Shown here piece after piece: positions 16,708 through 25,675 of a DNA stretch of 64,000 nt. A model generated the notes under the pieces. It searched no databases. It was not told where the DNA came from and saw nothing but the letters and a program-made list of their open reading frames with translations. Positions within the stretch are counted from its first letter, which is position 1, and every line of letters starts with the position of its first letter. The position numbers were made by a program, and so were the translations under genes. This DNA is from Plantibacter sp. PA-3-X8 (GTDB lineage Bacteria > Actinomycetota > Actinomycetes > Actinomycetales > Microbacteriaceae), in contig NZ_CP033107.1 in the NCBI RefSeq assembly GCF_003856975.1, positions 3,472,001-3,536,000 of the forward strand, read 5' to 3'.

Positions 16708-17568
16708 GCGGAGGAGACCACCGACGACGCCGCGCACCGCTTCGGCCACGTCGAGCGCGGCCAGCGGGCCCTCGGCCGCCGCGGCGTCCCCGGCAGCCGC
16801 GTGCAGCAGCACCCCGCTGGCGGCGACGCTCGCCAGGCAGCCGGGGTCGGCGAGCACGCGCTCGGCGTTCGTGGCGACGAGCGCACCGATGATCCCGGCG
16901 AGGGCGTCGCCGGTGCCGGCGGTCGCGAGCCACGGCGATCCGCCGGAGACCGTGATGGCGTCGCCGTCCGGCGCGACCACGTGGGTCGTGCCGCCCTTCA
17001 GCACCACGACGATGCCGAGGCGGGCGGCGACGTCGGCCGCGTACGACACCGGGTCGGCACGGATGGCCTCGACCTCGGCCGGGCTCCCCAGGCCGCTCAA
17101 CATGGTCGCCAGTTCACCGACGTGGGGCGTGGCCACGATGCGCCACGACTCGTCGACACCGAACGCCCGCTGGTGGGCACCTGCGGCGACGCGACGGAGT
17201 GAACCGGCATCGGCGACGACCGGCTCGCCCCCGTGCAGGGCGGCGTCGAGCAGGGAGCTCTCCTCTCGGGTCAGCTTGCCGGGGTCCATGCCGGAGCCGA
17301 TGAGCCACGCCTGCACGCGCCCCTCCGCCGTCACGATCTCGGGGCGGCGCTGCAGCACGAGGTTCGCCGGTCGGTCCGCACCGAGGTACCGGACCATGCC
17401 GACGCCGGTGCGGATCGCCGCCTCGACGCCGATCACGGCGGCACCCGGGTAGCGTTCCGACCCGGTCACGACGCCGAGGACGCCCCGGGAGTACTTGTCC
17501 GATTCGGCGTCGGGCACGGCGATCCAGTCGCGTGCGTCGGCAGGGGTCCAGAGTCGCGGTTCGGCCAT
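16705..17568 (-). CDS. nnrD: ADP/ATP-dependent NAD(P)H-hydrate dehydratase
   Basis: Repairs NADH and NADPH damaged by hydration, using nucleotide-driven dehydration. The 287-residue ribokinase-like protein has VVTGSERYPGAAVIGVEAAIRTGVG near residue 34, DAGSLR near 120, ATPHVGEL near 148 and ATAGTGDALAGIIGAL near 215, the last being the phosphate-binding and catalytic Asp region. It is the stand-alone dehydratase, without the N-terminal epimerase domain found in some fusions. The start at 17568 has TAGGGT six bases upstream. Confidence 0.92.
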   Translation of the reverse strand: MAEPRLWTPADARDWIAVPDAESDKYSRGVLGVVTGSERYPGAAVIGVEAAIRTGVGMVRYLGADRPANLVLQRRPEIVTAEGRVQAWLIGSGMDPGKLTREESSLLDAALHGGEPVVADAGSLRRVAAGAHQRAFGVDESWRIVATPHVGELATMLSGLGSPAEVEAIRADPVSYAADVAARLGIVVVLKGGTTHVVAPDGDAITVSGGSPWLATAGTGDALAGIIGALVATNAERVLADPGCLASVAASGVLLHAAAGDAAAAEGPLAALDVAEAVRGVVGGLLR

Positions 17569-17574
17569 GCCATC

Positions 17575-17580
17575 ACCCTA
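17575..17580 (-). promoter_or_regulatory. -10 box TAGGGT, leaderless start of nnrD
   Basis: TAGGGT-N6-ATG 17568 on the minus strand; no Shine-Dalgarno sequence. Confidence 0.5.
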
Positions 17581-17638
17581 GGCCAGTCGTCGCGGCGGAC
17601 TGACGCTGAGCCGTCGATCGTCGGTCATCCTGCAGGCG

Positions 17639-17664
17639 GGAATCCGAACGCATTCCGGAACGTT
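17639..17664 (+). promoter_or_regulatory. SigR/SigH-type promoter of the old-yellow-enzyme gene
   Basis: GGAAT at 17639-17643, exactly 18 bases, then GTT at 17662-17664. This equals the SigR (SigH) consensus of actinomycetes, used for thiol-oxidative-stress genes. Transcription would begin near 17671, leaving a leader of about 38 bases with AGGAG before GTG 17709. A sigH-rsrA pair is encoded at 31.3-32.2 kb. Confidence 0.7.
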
Positions 17665-17708
17665 GGGCCGGGTGGCGACTCCCGTCGCCCCGAGACCCGA
17701 GGAGTTCC

Positions 17709-18785
17709 GTGCCCCAGCTGTTCGATCCGATCACCATCCGCGACCTCACCATCCCCAACCGCCTGTGGATCGCCCCGATGTGCCAGTACAGCGTCGCCGC
17801 CCAGGACGGCGTCCCGACCGACTGGCACCTCGTGCACCTCGGCCAGTTCGCGGCGGGCGGCTTCGGCCTCGTCATCTCGGAGGCGGCGGCGATCAGCCCC
17901 GAGGGCCGGATCTCGCCCCAGGACGCAGGCATCTGGAACGACGGACAGCGCGACGCCTGGCGACGGATCACCGCGTTCATCACCGAGCAGGGTTCCGTCC
18001 CCGGCATCCAGCTCGCGCACGCCGGCCGGAAGGCCTCAACGTTCGCCCCCTGGGGCACCGACGGTCAGGGCAGCGTCCCGATCGAGGACGGCGGCTGGTC
18101 GACCGTCGCCCCGTCGCCCGAGGCCTTCCCGGGCTACGCGGTGCCGGAAGCCCTCGACGATGAGGGCATCGACCGCGTCGTCGACGACTTCCGGGCGGCG
18201 GCCGTCCGGTCGGTCGACGCCGGCTTCCAGGTGATCGAACTCCACGCCGCGCACGGCTACCTGCTGCACCAGTTCCTCTCCCCGCTCGTCAACCACCGCG
18301 AGGACGGCTACGGCGGCTCGCTCGAGAACCGGGCCAAGCTCCTCCTGCGGATCGTCGATGCGGTGCGTGAGGTCCTCCCGTCCGGTCTGCCGTTGTTCGT
18401 CCGGTTCTCGGCCACGGACTGGGTGGACGACGGATGGGACGAACACCAGACCGCGACCGTCGCCGCCTGGTGCGCCGAGCGCGGGGCCGACTTCTTCGAC
18501 ATCTCCACCGGCGGAGCCGTCGGCGGCGTCCGCATCCCGCTGTCCCCCGGCTACCAGGTCCCGTTCGCGGCGCACATCGGGTCGACGGGTGTCGACACGA
18601 GCGCCGTCGGACTCATCACCGACGCCCAGCAGGCCGCGGCCATCGTCGCCGACGGGCAGGCGGAGGCGGTCATGGTCGCCCGCGAGGCGCTCCGTGATCC
18701 GCACTTCGCGTTGCGCGCCGCCACCGAGCTCGGTGTGGAGGTGGCCTGGCCGGGCCAGTACGAGCGGGCCAAGCCGCGCGCCTGA
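17709..18785 (+). CDS. NADPH dehydrogenase / old yellow enzyme (YqjM-like)
   Basis: A 358-residue FMN enzyme of the thermophilic-like OYE group. Cys25 in APMCQYS is the redox-tuning cysteine of YqjM; ELHAAHGYLLHQFLSP near 177 gives the substrate-binding His pair; GGSLENRAKLLLRI and VARE ALRDPHFALRAA-type C-terminal motifs bind FMN phosphate. Such enzymes reduce electrophilic enones and quinones with NADPH. GTG 17709 is supported by AGGAG. The SigR-type promoter upstream fits a role in electrophile/thiol stress. A perfect 48-base palindrome follows its stop. Confidence 0.92.
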   Translation: MPQLFDPITIRDLTIPNRLWIAPMCQYSVAAQDGVPTDWHLVHLGQFAAGGFGLVISEAAAISPEGRISPQDAGIWNDGQRDAWRRITAFITEQGSVPGIQLAHAGRKASTFAPWGTDGQGSVPIEDGGWSTVAPSPEAFPGYAVPEALDDEGIDRVVDDFRAAAVRSVDAGFQVIELHAAHGYLLHQFLSPLVNHREDGYGGSLENRAKLLLRIVDAVREVLPSGLPLFVRFSATDWVDDGWDEHQTATVAAWCAERGADFFDISTGGAVGGVRIPLSPGYQVPFAAHIGSTGVDTSAVGLITDAQQAAAIVADGQAEAVMVAREALRDPHFALRAATELGVEVAWPGQYERAKPRA

Positions 18786-18795
18786 GCGCGACCCC

Positions 18796-18843
18796 GACAC
18801 GACGACGGCCCGCACGCGATCGCGTGCGGGCCGTCGTCGTGTC
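18796..18843. terminator. Perfect 24-bp inverted repeat, bidirectional terminator
   Basis: 48 bases form a perfect palindrome with no loop, between the convergent old-yellow-enzyme and CNNM genes. As RNA it would fold into a very strong GC hairpin on either strand. No T-run follows. Confidence 0.8.
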
Positions 18844-18860
18844 CGTGCTCCGGCGTCCGA

Positions 18861-19910
18861 TCAGCGACGCCGGGTGGCGTCCTGGACCTCGCCGACGAGC
18901 TCCTCGATGATGTCCTCGAGGAAGAGGACCCCGGTGGTGGCGCCCGCTTCGTCGAACACCCGGGCGACATGTGCCCCCGAGCGGCGCATCGTGGTCAGCG
19001 CGTCCTCGACGTCCGAGTCCTCGAACACCGACACCAGCTGCCTGATGTGCTTCGCGGGCACCGGGCGCTCCTCGTCGCCACTGCCGTCGAGGTCGTCGTA
19101 CCGCAGGACGTCCTTCAGGTGCAGGTAGCCGATCGGCACCGACTCGTCGTCGACGATCACGTAGCGGGAGTAGCCGTACTTGGCGACGGCGCGCTCCACG
19201 TCCGAGGGGGTGGCCTCCTCCGTCAGCGTGATGAGGCTCCCGAGCGGCAGGGCCACGTCGTGGACCTTCTTCTCGGTGAACTCGAACGCCGCCACGAGCG
19301 CACCCGTCGAGTCGGTGAGCACACCCTCGCGGGTGGACTGGTCGACGATGGTCGCCACCTCGTCGAGCGTGAAGGCACTGGCAGCCTCGTTCTTCGGCTC
19401 CACCCGGAACAGACGGAGGACGGCGTTCGCGGTCGCGTTGAGGGACACGATGATCGGACGGAAGACGCGCGCCACGAAGACGAGCGGCGGAGCGAGCAGC
19501 AGGACCGCACGATCCGGGATCGAGAAGGAGAGGTTCTTCGGGACCATCTCGCCGAAGACCACGTGGAGGTAGGAGACGAGCAGCAGCGCGATGATGAACG
19601 CCACCGTGCCGATTGTCTCCTCGGGCCAGCCGGTGAGCGCCAACGGCACCTCCAGCAGGTGGTGGATCGCCGGCTCGGAGACGTTCAGGATGAGCAGCGA
19701 GCAGACGGTGATGCCCAACTGACTCGTCGCCAACATGAGCGTGGCGTGTTCCATGGCCCACAGCGCGGTCTTGGCGCTCCGGCTCCCCTGCTCGGCGAGG
19801 GGTTCGATCTGCGACCGACGCGCGGAGATGACCGCGAACTCGGCGCCGACGAAGAAGGCGTTCGCGAGCAGCAGCACCACGAGCCAGGCGATTCCTGCCC
19901 AGTCGCTCAT
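18861..19910 (-). CDS. CNNM/CorC-like membrane protein with CBS pair (hemolysin family)
   Basis: A 349-residue protein: DUF21 membrane domain (residues 1-190, three to four segments, with GAEFAVISARRSQIE and VVFGEMVPKNLSFSIPD) followed by two CBS domains (about 205-345, ending EDIIEELVGEVQD). It lacks the C-terminal CorC_HlyC domain present in its neighbour. The family includes Mg2+/Co2+ exporters; the old name hemolysin is not supported by function here. Its ATG 19910 overlaps the stop of the upstream paralogue (ATGA), so they are translated together and may form a heteromer. Confidence 0.9.
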   Translation of the reverse strand: MSDWAGIAWLVVLLLANAFFVGAEFAVISARRSQIEPLAEQGSRSAKTALWAMEHATLMLATSQLGITVCSLLILNVSEPAIHHLLEVPLALTGWPEETIGTVAFIIALLLVSYLHVVFGEMVPKNLSFSIPDRAVLLLAPPLVFVARVFRPIIVSLNATANAVLRLFRVEPKNEAASAFTLDEVATIVDQSTREGVLTDSTGALVAAFEFTEKKVHDVALPLGSLITLTEEATPSDVERAVAKYGYSRYVIVDDESVPIGYLHLKDVLRYDDLDGSGDEERPVPAKHIRQLVSVFEDSDVEDALTTMRRSGAHVARVFDEAGATTGVLFLEDIIEELVGEVQDATRRR

Positions 19911-21226
19911 GCGTCACCACCGTCCTCCGACACGACGGGTCTCGGGGTGAATCGGATCCGATCGATCCGTCGGCCGTCGAGTCGCTCCACGCGGAGCGTG
20001 CCGTCCTCGAGCTCGAGCTCGTCGCCTGAGACCGCGAGTCGTCCGAGTTCGCTCATGACGTAGCCCGCGACCGTCTCGTACGGACCGTCTTCGGGGACAC
20101 GCACGCCGGCGCGCTCGAGGAGCTCGTCGGGACGGAGGCTGCCCGGGAAGGTCGTGGAGTCGCGTCCGCGGACCACCCCGGCACGCGAACGGTCGTGCTC
20201 GTCGGCGACCTCGCCCACGAGTTCCTCGACGAGGTCCTCGAGGGTGGTCACGCCGGCGGTGCCGCCGTACTCGTCGACCACGACGGCCATCTGGTAGCCG
20301 CGTCCGCGCAGCTGCGAGAGCAGTACGTCCAGCTTCATCGTCTCGGGGACGCGCAGGGCCGGCGACTGCAGGGCCGAGACGGGCACCTCGCCGCGTCGGT
20401 CGCGCGGGACCGCGATGGCCTGCTTCACATGCACGACACCGGTGATGTCGTCGACGTCGGCATCGGTGACCGGGAAGCGCGAGTGGCCGGTCGACCTCGC
20501 GAGGGCGAGCACCGCCTGGGCGGGTTCGCCGCGCTGGATCGACGCGATGCGCGGCCTGGGCGTCATGACGTCCGACGCATCGTGGCTCGAGAAGCGGAGG
20601 GTGCGGTTGAGCAGGGTCGCGGTGTCGGCCTCGAGTGTGCCCTCGAGCGCCGATCGACGCACGAGGGACGACAGCTCCTCGGCCGTCCGGGCTCCCGACA
20701 GCTCCTCCTTGGGCTCGATGCCCATCGACCGCAGCAAGCCGTTGGCGCTGCCGTTGAGGACGACGATGGCGGGCTTGAACACCCAGGTGAAGGCCGTCTG
20801 GAACGGGACGACGAACTTGGCCGTCTGTCGGGGCAGCGCGAGCGCGAAGTTCTTCGGGACGAGCTCGCCGATGATCATGCTGAGCAGCGTGGCGAGGGTG
20901 ATCGCGACGATCGTCGCCACGACGGCGACGACGCCCTCGGGGATCCCGATGGAGCCGAGTGGACCGGCGAGCATCGACGACAGCGCCGGCTCCATGGTGT
21001 ACCCGGTGAGGAGCGTGGTCAGGGTGATCCCGAGCTGCGCGCTCGACAGGTGCGTCGAGGTGATCTTGAGCGCTGCGATCGTCATCGTCAGGCGGGTCTC
21101 GCCACGGTCGCGGCGGGCCTCGAGGTCGGCGCGGTCGAGGTTCACGAGCGCGAACTCGGAGGCGACGAAGAAGCCCGTCCCGATGGTCAGTACGAGGCCG
21201 ACGCCGAGCATGATCCACTCAGACAT
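19907..21226 (-). CDS. CNNM/CorC-like transporter with CBS and CorC_HlyC domains
   Basis: A 439-residue paralogue of the next gene. The DUF21 membrane domain (1-190) contains [19 protein letters not shown] and [18 protein letters not shown] domains span about 205-335 with [26 protein letters not shown]; a CorC_HlyC domain (about 350-425, [25 protein letters not shown]) completes it. It probably moves Mg2+ or another divalent cation. A 149-base gap upstream holds no recognisable riboswitch. Tandem long and short copies joined by ATGA are common in actinobacteria. Confidence 0.92.
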   Translation of the reverse strand: MSEWIMLGVGLVLTIGTGFFVASEFALVNLDRADLEARRDRGETRLTMTIAALKITSTHLSSAQLGITLTTLLTGYTMEPALSSMLAGPLGSIGIPEGVVAVVATIVAITLATLLSMIIGELVPKNFALALPRQTAKFVVPFQTAFTWVFKPAIVVLNGSANGLLRSMGIEPKEELSGARTAEELSSLVRRSALEGTLEADTATLLNRTLRFSSHDASDVMTPRPRIASIQRGEPAQAVLALARSTGHSRFPVTDADVDDITGVVHVKQAIAVPRDRRGEVPVSALQSPALRVPETMKLDVLLSQLRGRGYQMAVVVDEYGGTAGVTTLEDLVEELVGEVADEHDRSRAGVVRGRDSTTFPGSLRPDELLERAGVRVPEDGPYETVAGYVMSELGRLAVSGDELELEDGTLRVERLDGRRIDRIRFTPRPVVSEDGGDA

Positions 21227-21375
21227 GACGATCCCGTCCGTGCTGAGCGGTCGATGCCGGAGTGGGGGTTCCGTCGCCCGGGTGGGCGGTCGTCGCCCGT
21301 GATCGGGTCAGCACGGGGCTGGGATGGTGGCCGGGGGATCTGTCTGAAGGAGGGTCGTCCATTGTGCGGACGAGT

Positions 21376-22740
21376 CTATCGGACATCCGCGGCTGTGGAC
21401 CCCGGATTTCCGGGGTTCTTCTCAGCCTCCGCGAGACGCCGGCGCTCCTCGGCCGCGCGACGCTTCCGACGCCGCAGGAGGAGGAACCGCACGCCGATGC
21501 ACGCCGCGGCGAGCGCCGGGACCCCACCCGAAACGATCATGCCCACGTGTGCCCCGGCGACCTCGACGAGCCACCCCATGAGCGGACCGCCGATCGACTG
21601 TCCGCCGAGCAGCACCAGGATGTACAGCGACATCACCCGGCCACGGATCGCCATGTTGGACGACAGCTGGACGAGTGAGTTCGCCGCCGTGATGAAGAGG
21701 AGGTTCGCGACCCCGCCCGCGACGAGCAGGAGGGCGAAGGGGAGGAGCACGGGCATCGCCCCGGCGGCCGCCTGCAGGACGCCGACCGCCGCCGCCGCGA
21801 CGATCACGATGCGCAGGTCCACACCCCCGCGCCGCGTCGACGCGAGTGCACCGGTCAGCGCGCCGACGGCGACGAGGGCGTTGAGGAACCCGTAGCCGCT
21901 CGCGCCGATGTCGAAGACGTCCGAGGCGTAGGCGGCGAGCAGGACCGGCAGGTTGAACGCGAACACCGACATGAACGCGACCATGATGACCGTCCACCGG
22001 ATGGCCGGCTTCCGCATGGCGTACCCGAGTCCCTCCTTGAGCTGGCCCTTCGCCTTCGCGACGACCGGCGTCGGGACGAGTTCCGAGACACGCATGAGCG
22101 CCAGGGTGAGCACGACGCCGGAGCAGGCGAGGGCGTTGATCGCGAAGGACCACCCGGAACCGACGGCGGTGATGAGGACACCACCGACGGCCGGACCGAC
22201 GAGCTGGCCGAGCTGGAAGACGGCGGAGTTGAGGCTGATGGCGTTCCGCAGTCTCGCCGGGCCCACGAGCTCGTTCACGAACACCTGCCTCGCCGGGTTG
22301 TCGACGACGGTGACGAGACCGAGCATGAAGGCGATGACGTAGATGTGCCACACCTCGACCGCGCCGCTGAGCGTCAGGATCGACAGCGCGACCGCGAGGA
22401 CGGCGGCGAGCGACTGCGTGATCATGAGCAGCACGCGCTTGGAGTAGCGGTCCGCGATCACGCCGCCGAGCAGCCCGAACAGCAGCATGGGCGCGAACTG
22501 CATGGCGACTGTGATCCCGACGGCGGCGACGCTGCCGGAGAGCTCGAGGACGAGCCAGTCCTGCGCGATGCGCTGCATCCCGATCGCGGTCGTCGCGACG
22601 ACGTGCCCGATCGTGAAGAGTCGGAAGTTCGGGACGCGGAGCGAGGAGAAGGTGTCCCGCCAGGCGGGACGCTCCCCCACGATCGGCATGGGGGCGGTGG
22701 GCGGTGGTGGAGCGACGGCGGTGTCGGATGGAGGGGTCAC
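21376..22740 (-). CDS. MFS transporter, EntS/DHA3-like
   Basis: About 454 residues, 12 membrane segments. QDWLVLELSGSVAAVGITVAMQFAPMLLFGLLGGVIADRYSKRVLL is the N-terminal pattern of DHA3 exporters that pump drugs or siderophores. VVDNPARQVFVNELV after segment 4 is also typical of the group. The tail is basic (LLRRRKRRAAEERRR). The start is uncertain: GTG 22740 gives a 17-residue Pro-rich lead, ATG at 22689 (MPIVGERP) a shorter one. It is divergent from the LysR gene, its probable regulator. Confidence 0.85.
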   Translation of the reverse strand: MTPPSDTAVAPPPPTAPMPIVGERPAWRDTFSSLRVPNFRLFTIGHVVATTAIGMQRIAQDWLVLELSGSVAAVGITVAMQFAPMLLFGLLGGVIADRYSKRVLLMITQSLAAVLAVALSILTLSGAVEVWHIYVIAFMLGLVTVVDNPARQVFVNELVGPARLRNAISLNSAVFQLGQLVGPAVGGVLITAVGSGWSFAINALACSGVVLTLALMRVSELVPTPVVAKAKGQLKEGLGYAMRKPAIRWTVIMVAFMSVFAFNLPVLLAAYASDVFDIGASGYGFLNALVAVGALTGALASTRRGGVDLRIVIVAAAAVGVLQAAAGAMPVLLPFALLLVAGGVANLLFITAANSLVQLSSNMAIRGRVMSLYILVLLGGQSIGGPLMGWLVEVAGAHVGMIVSGGVPALAAACIGVRFLLLRRRKRRAAEERRRLAEAEKNPGNPGSTAADVR

Positions 22741-22756
22741 GGAGAGGGCCAGCGTT

Positions 22757-22781
22757 TCGTATGTCGAGTGCGTGTCGTATG
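22757..22781. promoter_or_regulatory. Direct repeat TCGTATG-N11-TCGTATG
   Basis: Two TCGTATG units start 18 bases apart, just upstream of the MFS start and within the MFS/LysR divergent region. They could be a binding site for the neighbouring LysR protein, although LysR sites are usually inverted. Confidence 0.35.
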
Positions 22782-22892
22782 GGTGGAGCCGCGGAGGCCG
22801 TCGGCTCCCTTCCACGCTATTGCCGACGCGACCATTTCCGAGCAGGATGATCCCTATCAGTCCTATTCGATTCCCGAATGATCGGCTCACGC

Positions 22893-23738
22893 ATGTTCGA
22901 CCCCGCCCTGCTGCGCACCTTCCTGGCCGTCGCCGAGACGAAGAACTTCACGCGCGCCGCCGCGCAGCTCGGGTTGAGCCAGCCGACGGTCAGTCAGCAG
23001 ATCCGACGGCTCGAGGAGGCTGCCGGCCGGTGGCTCGTCGTCCGGGACACGAGAGCGGTCCGCCTGACCGACAACGGTGACGCGATGGCCGGGTTCGCGC
23101 GCACCATCCTCGCTGCACACGCCTCGGCGGAGAGCTACTTCACCGGCTCGGCGATGAGCGGTCGCCTCCGCTTCGGGGCCGCCGACGACCTCGCGATGAC
23201 CCAGCTCCCCCGGATCCTGCGCCACTTCCGTCAGGGTCACCCGCAGCTGAACCTCGAACTCACCGTGAACCAGAGCGGGCCGCTCTACCGTCGGCTGAAG
23301 GCGGGCGCCCTCGACCTCATCTTCATCAAGATGCACCCCGGCCAGAACGAGGGCAAGCTCGTGCGGACCGACTCGATGGTCTGGGTCGGTCTCGAGAAGA
23401 CCACGATCGAGCCGGGCCAGCCCGTCCCCCTCATCGCCTATCAGGACCCGAGTCTCTCCCGGCAGCTGGCGATCGACGCCCTGGAGGACGCCGGGCGCAC
23501 CTGGCGGATCACCTGCAGCACCCGTGAGGTGAACGGCGTGCTCGCGGCGGTGCGGGCCGGGCTCGGTGTCGCGGTCTTCCCGCGCAGCCTGATCCCGAGC
23601 GACCTCGTCATGCTCAGCAACCGGCTGGAACTCCCGACCCTGGGCGGCGTCGACTTCACCCTGCTCGCGAACCCGTTGGCGGCGGCCGGCCCGGTGGAGG
23701 CGCTCTCCTCGGCCATCATGGACCGGTCGCTCGCCTGA
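22893..23738 (+). CDS. LysR-family transcriptional regulator
   Basis: A 281-residue regulator. The winged helix (residues 1-60) reads LLRTFLAVAETKNFTRAAAQLGLSQPTVSQQIRRLE, and the substrate-binding domain spans about 85-280. I start at ATG 22893, where the family normally begins; an in-frame ATG at 22878 would add five residues. No Shine-Dalgarno sequence is seen for either. It is divergent from the DHA3 exporter and likely controls it. The inducer is unknown. Confidence 0.9.
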   Translation: MFDPALLRTFLAVAETKNFTRAAAQLGLSQPTVSQQIRRLEEAAGRWLVVRDTRAVRLTDNGDAMAGFARTILAAHASAESYFTGSAMSGRLRFGAADDLAMTQLPRILRHFRQGHPQLNLELTVNQSGPLYRRLKAGALDLIFIKMHPGQNEGKLVRTDSMVWVGLEKTTIEPGQPVPLIAYQDPSLSRQLAIDALEDAGRTWRITCSTREVNGVLAAVRAGLGVAVFPRSLIPSDLVMLSNRLELPTLGGVDFTLLANPLAAAGPVEALSSAIMDRSLA

Positions 23739-23753
23739 ACGAGCACGCGGCGG

Positions 23754-24053
23754 TCAGGCGTCGACGGACTCCGACGCCTCGGCGAAGGGTGCGGGGATGA
23801 GGTAGGTCTCGCGGACCTCGGCCGATTCGTGCGGGCCGCTGCCGTCGGGCGGCGTGAAGGGTTCGTCGAACTCGACGATCCACGTCGTCAGCTGTTCGGT
23901 CCACACCGAGATGAACGCCGCAGCACGCTGGCGGCCGGGTGCGACGATGACCCCGGAGGCACGCTCCCCCGTCGAGGGATCGGATCCCGGGTCCACGAGC
24001 ACGAGGACCTGCATGCCGACACCGAACCCGTGCGTCCCACCGTTCACCACCAT
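23754..24053 (-). CDS. Small protein of unknown function
   Basis: A 99-residue protein that I do not recognise. It has a beta-rich start (GFGVGMQVLVLVDPGSDPSTGERASGVIVAPG), an aromatic middle (FISVWTEQLTTWIVEFDEPF) and an acidic tail. There is no signal peptide or membrane segment. The VIVAPG / WTEQLTTWIVEFDEP pattern resembles small one-domain beta-barrel proteins, but I can give no function. ATG 24053 is chosen; GTG 24089 is possible. It follows guaB1 in the same direction by 48 bases and may share its mRNA. Confidence 0.6.
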   Translation of the reverse strand: MVVNGGTHGFGVGMQVLVLVDPGSDPSTGERASGVIVAPGRQRAAAFISVWTEQLTTWIVEFDEPFTPPDGSGPHESAEVRETYLIPAPFAEASESVDA

Positions 24054-24101
24054 GGGCCCATCATCCCACCGCGGTCGTGCGTGTTGCACCAGCGCCCCGG
24101 C

Positions 24102-25541
24102 TCACCAGGAGACGGGCAGCGCCTTGCCCTCCTCGTACCCGGCGGCCGACTGGACGCCGACGATGGCGCGCTCGTGGAAGCCGGGGACCGAGTCGGCACC
24201 CGCGTAGGTGAACGACGAGCGCACCCCGGCGGTGATCATGTCGAGGAGGTCCTCGACCGAGGGCCGGAGCGGGTCGATCGTGATGCGGGAGGACGAGATG
24301 CCCTCGGCGAAGAGCGTCTTCCGCGCGAGTTCGAACGGGTCGAGTCGCCCGAAGCGCTCGTGCACGGCCTTGGTCGACGCCATGCCCCAGCTCTCCTTGT
24401 AGAGCGACCCGTCAGCGGCGCGCTGCAGCTCACCGGGGGCTTCGATCGTGCCGGCGAACCAGGACCCGATCATGACCGAGGACGCACCGGCCGCGAGGGC
24501 GAGGGCGACGTCGCGGGGGTAGCGGACGCCACCGTCCGCCCAGACCTTCGCGCCGAGTGCGCGGGCGGTCGCGGCCGTCTCGAGCACGGCCGAGAACTGC
24601 GGACGTCCGACCGCCGTCATCATCCGCGTGGTGCACATCGCACCGGGTCCGACACCGACCTTGAGGATGTCCGCACCGGCGTCGACGAGGTCCTGCACCG
24701 CGACGGCGGACACGACGTTGCCGGCGACGATCGGGAGGCCGAGACCGAGCGCACGGACGGCCGCGATCGCGCGGAGCATGCCCTCCTGGTGCCCGTGGGC
24801 GGTGTCGATCACGAGGACGTCCACCCCGGCGGCGGCGAGCGCCTGCGCCTTGACGGCGACGTCGCCGTTGATGCCGATCGCCGCGGCGACCCGGAGCCGG
24901 CCCGACGCGTCGAGCGCCGGCGTGTAGATGGTCGACCGGAGCGCGCTCGTCCGGCTGAGGGTGCCGACGACGGCGCCGTGGTGCAGCACGGGCGCGAACT
25001 CGAGGTCGGCGGCGACCATGAGGTCGAACGCGGCCCGGCCACCGGTCACGTCGTCGGCGTCGATCGAGGCGAGCGACCCGCGAGCGAGGTCGCCGAGCCG
25101 TGCGTCGGGCAGCGCCGTGGCGAGACGTGCGGCCGGGATGCAGCCGGCGAAGGCGTCGCGCTCGTCGTGGAGCACGATGCCGTGACCGGCGACCGCGGGG
25201 ATCAGGCGCAGGGCGTCGGCCGCGGTCTGATCGGCGCGCATGATCAGCGGCGTGTCGAAGGCGACCGGCTGCTCCTTGACCCAGCGGATCGCCGCGTCGA
25301 GCTCTTGGAGCGGCATGTCCTGCGGCAGGACGCCGAGTCCGCCGCGCCGCGCCAGTGCCGCCGCGAGGCGTGGCCCGGTGACGGAGTTCATGTTGGCGGA
25401 GACGATCGGGATCGTGGCGCCGGTGCCGTCGTCCGGAGCCAGGTCGACGTCGAGTCGACTCGTGATCCCGGAGCGGCTGGGGACGAGGAACACGTCCGAG
25501 TACGTCAGGTCGTGGCTGGGAATCTCACCGATGAACCGCAT
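24102..25541 (-). CDS. guaB1: GuaB1-type IMP dehydrogenase-like GMP reductase
   Basis: A 479-residue TIM-barrel enzyme of the IMPDH/GMPR family, GuaB1 branch. GPGAMCTTRMMTAVGRPQ near residue 310 carries the catalytic Cys; two CBS modules lie at about 95-210 (TPLIMRADQTAADAL, DLMVAADLEFAPVLHHGAVVGTLSRT). Mycobacterial GuaB1 was shown to be a GMP reductase regulated by these CBS domains, so purine salvage rather than GTP synthesis is the likely role. ATG 25541 follows TACGGT by six bases. Confidence 0.88.
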   Translation of the reverse strand: MRFIGEIPSHDLTYSDVFLVPSRSGITSRLDVDLAPDDGTGATIPIVSANMNSVTGPRLAAALARRGGLGVLPQDMPLQELDAAIRWVKEQPVAFDTPLIMRADQTAADALRLIPAVAGHGIVLHDERDAFAGCIPAARLATALPDARLGDLARGSLASIDADDVTGGRAAFDLMVAADLEFAPVLHHGAVVGTLSRTSALRSTIYTPALDASGRLRVAAAIGINGDVAVKAQALAAAGVDVLVIDTAHGHQEGMLRAIAAVRALGLGLPIVAGNVVSAVAVQDLVDAGADILKVGVGPGAMCTTRMMTAVGRPQFSAVLETAATARALGAKVWADGGVRYPRDVALALAAGASSVMIGSWFAGTIEAPGELQRAADGSLYKESWGMASTKAVHERFGRLDPFELARKTLFAEGISSSRITIDPLRPSVEDLLDMITAGVRSSFTYAGADSVPGFHERAIVGVQSAAGYEEGKALPVSW

Positions 25542-25547
25542 GAGAAC

Positions 25548-25553
25548 ACCGTA
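25548..25553 (-). promoter_or_regulatory. -10 box TACGGT, leaderless start of guaB1
   Basis: TACGGT-N6-ATG 25541 on the minus strand; no ribosome-binding site is visible. Confidence 0.55.
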
Positions 25554-25675
25554 TCCCGACCGGCGTCCGAGCCGCACCGACGACGGAATGGGTTTAGGCT
25601 TGATGACTGGATCGTGCGGGCATGTTCCCTGCCTGCAAACAGTGAGAATTCAACGGAGAGAGTGGGCGATCGACG

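Noticed and set aside
18861..21226. Hemolysin genes as virulence factors
   Set aside because: The name is historical; DUF21-CBS-CorC architecture indicates cation transport.
21227..21375. M-box or other Mg2+ riboswitch before the CNNM genes
   Set aside because: No conserved core could be recognised in the 149-base gap; function of the downstream genes alone is not evidence.
24102..25541. Classical IMP dehydrogenase (guaB)
   Set aside because: The sequence around the catalytic Cys and the tail fit the GuaB1 branch, shown in mycobacteria to be a GMP reductase.
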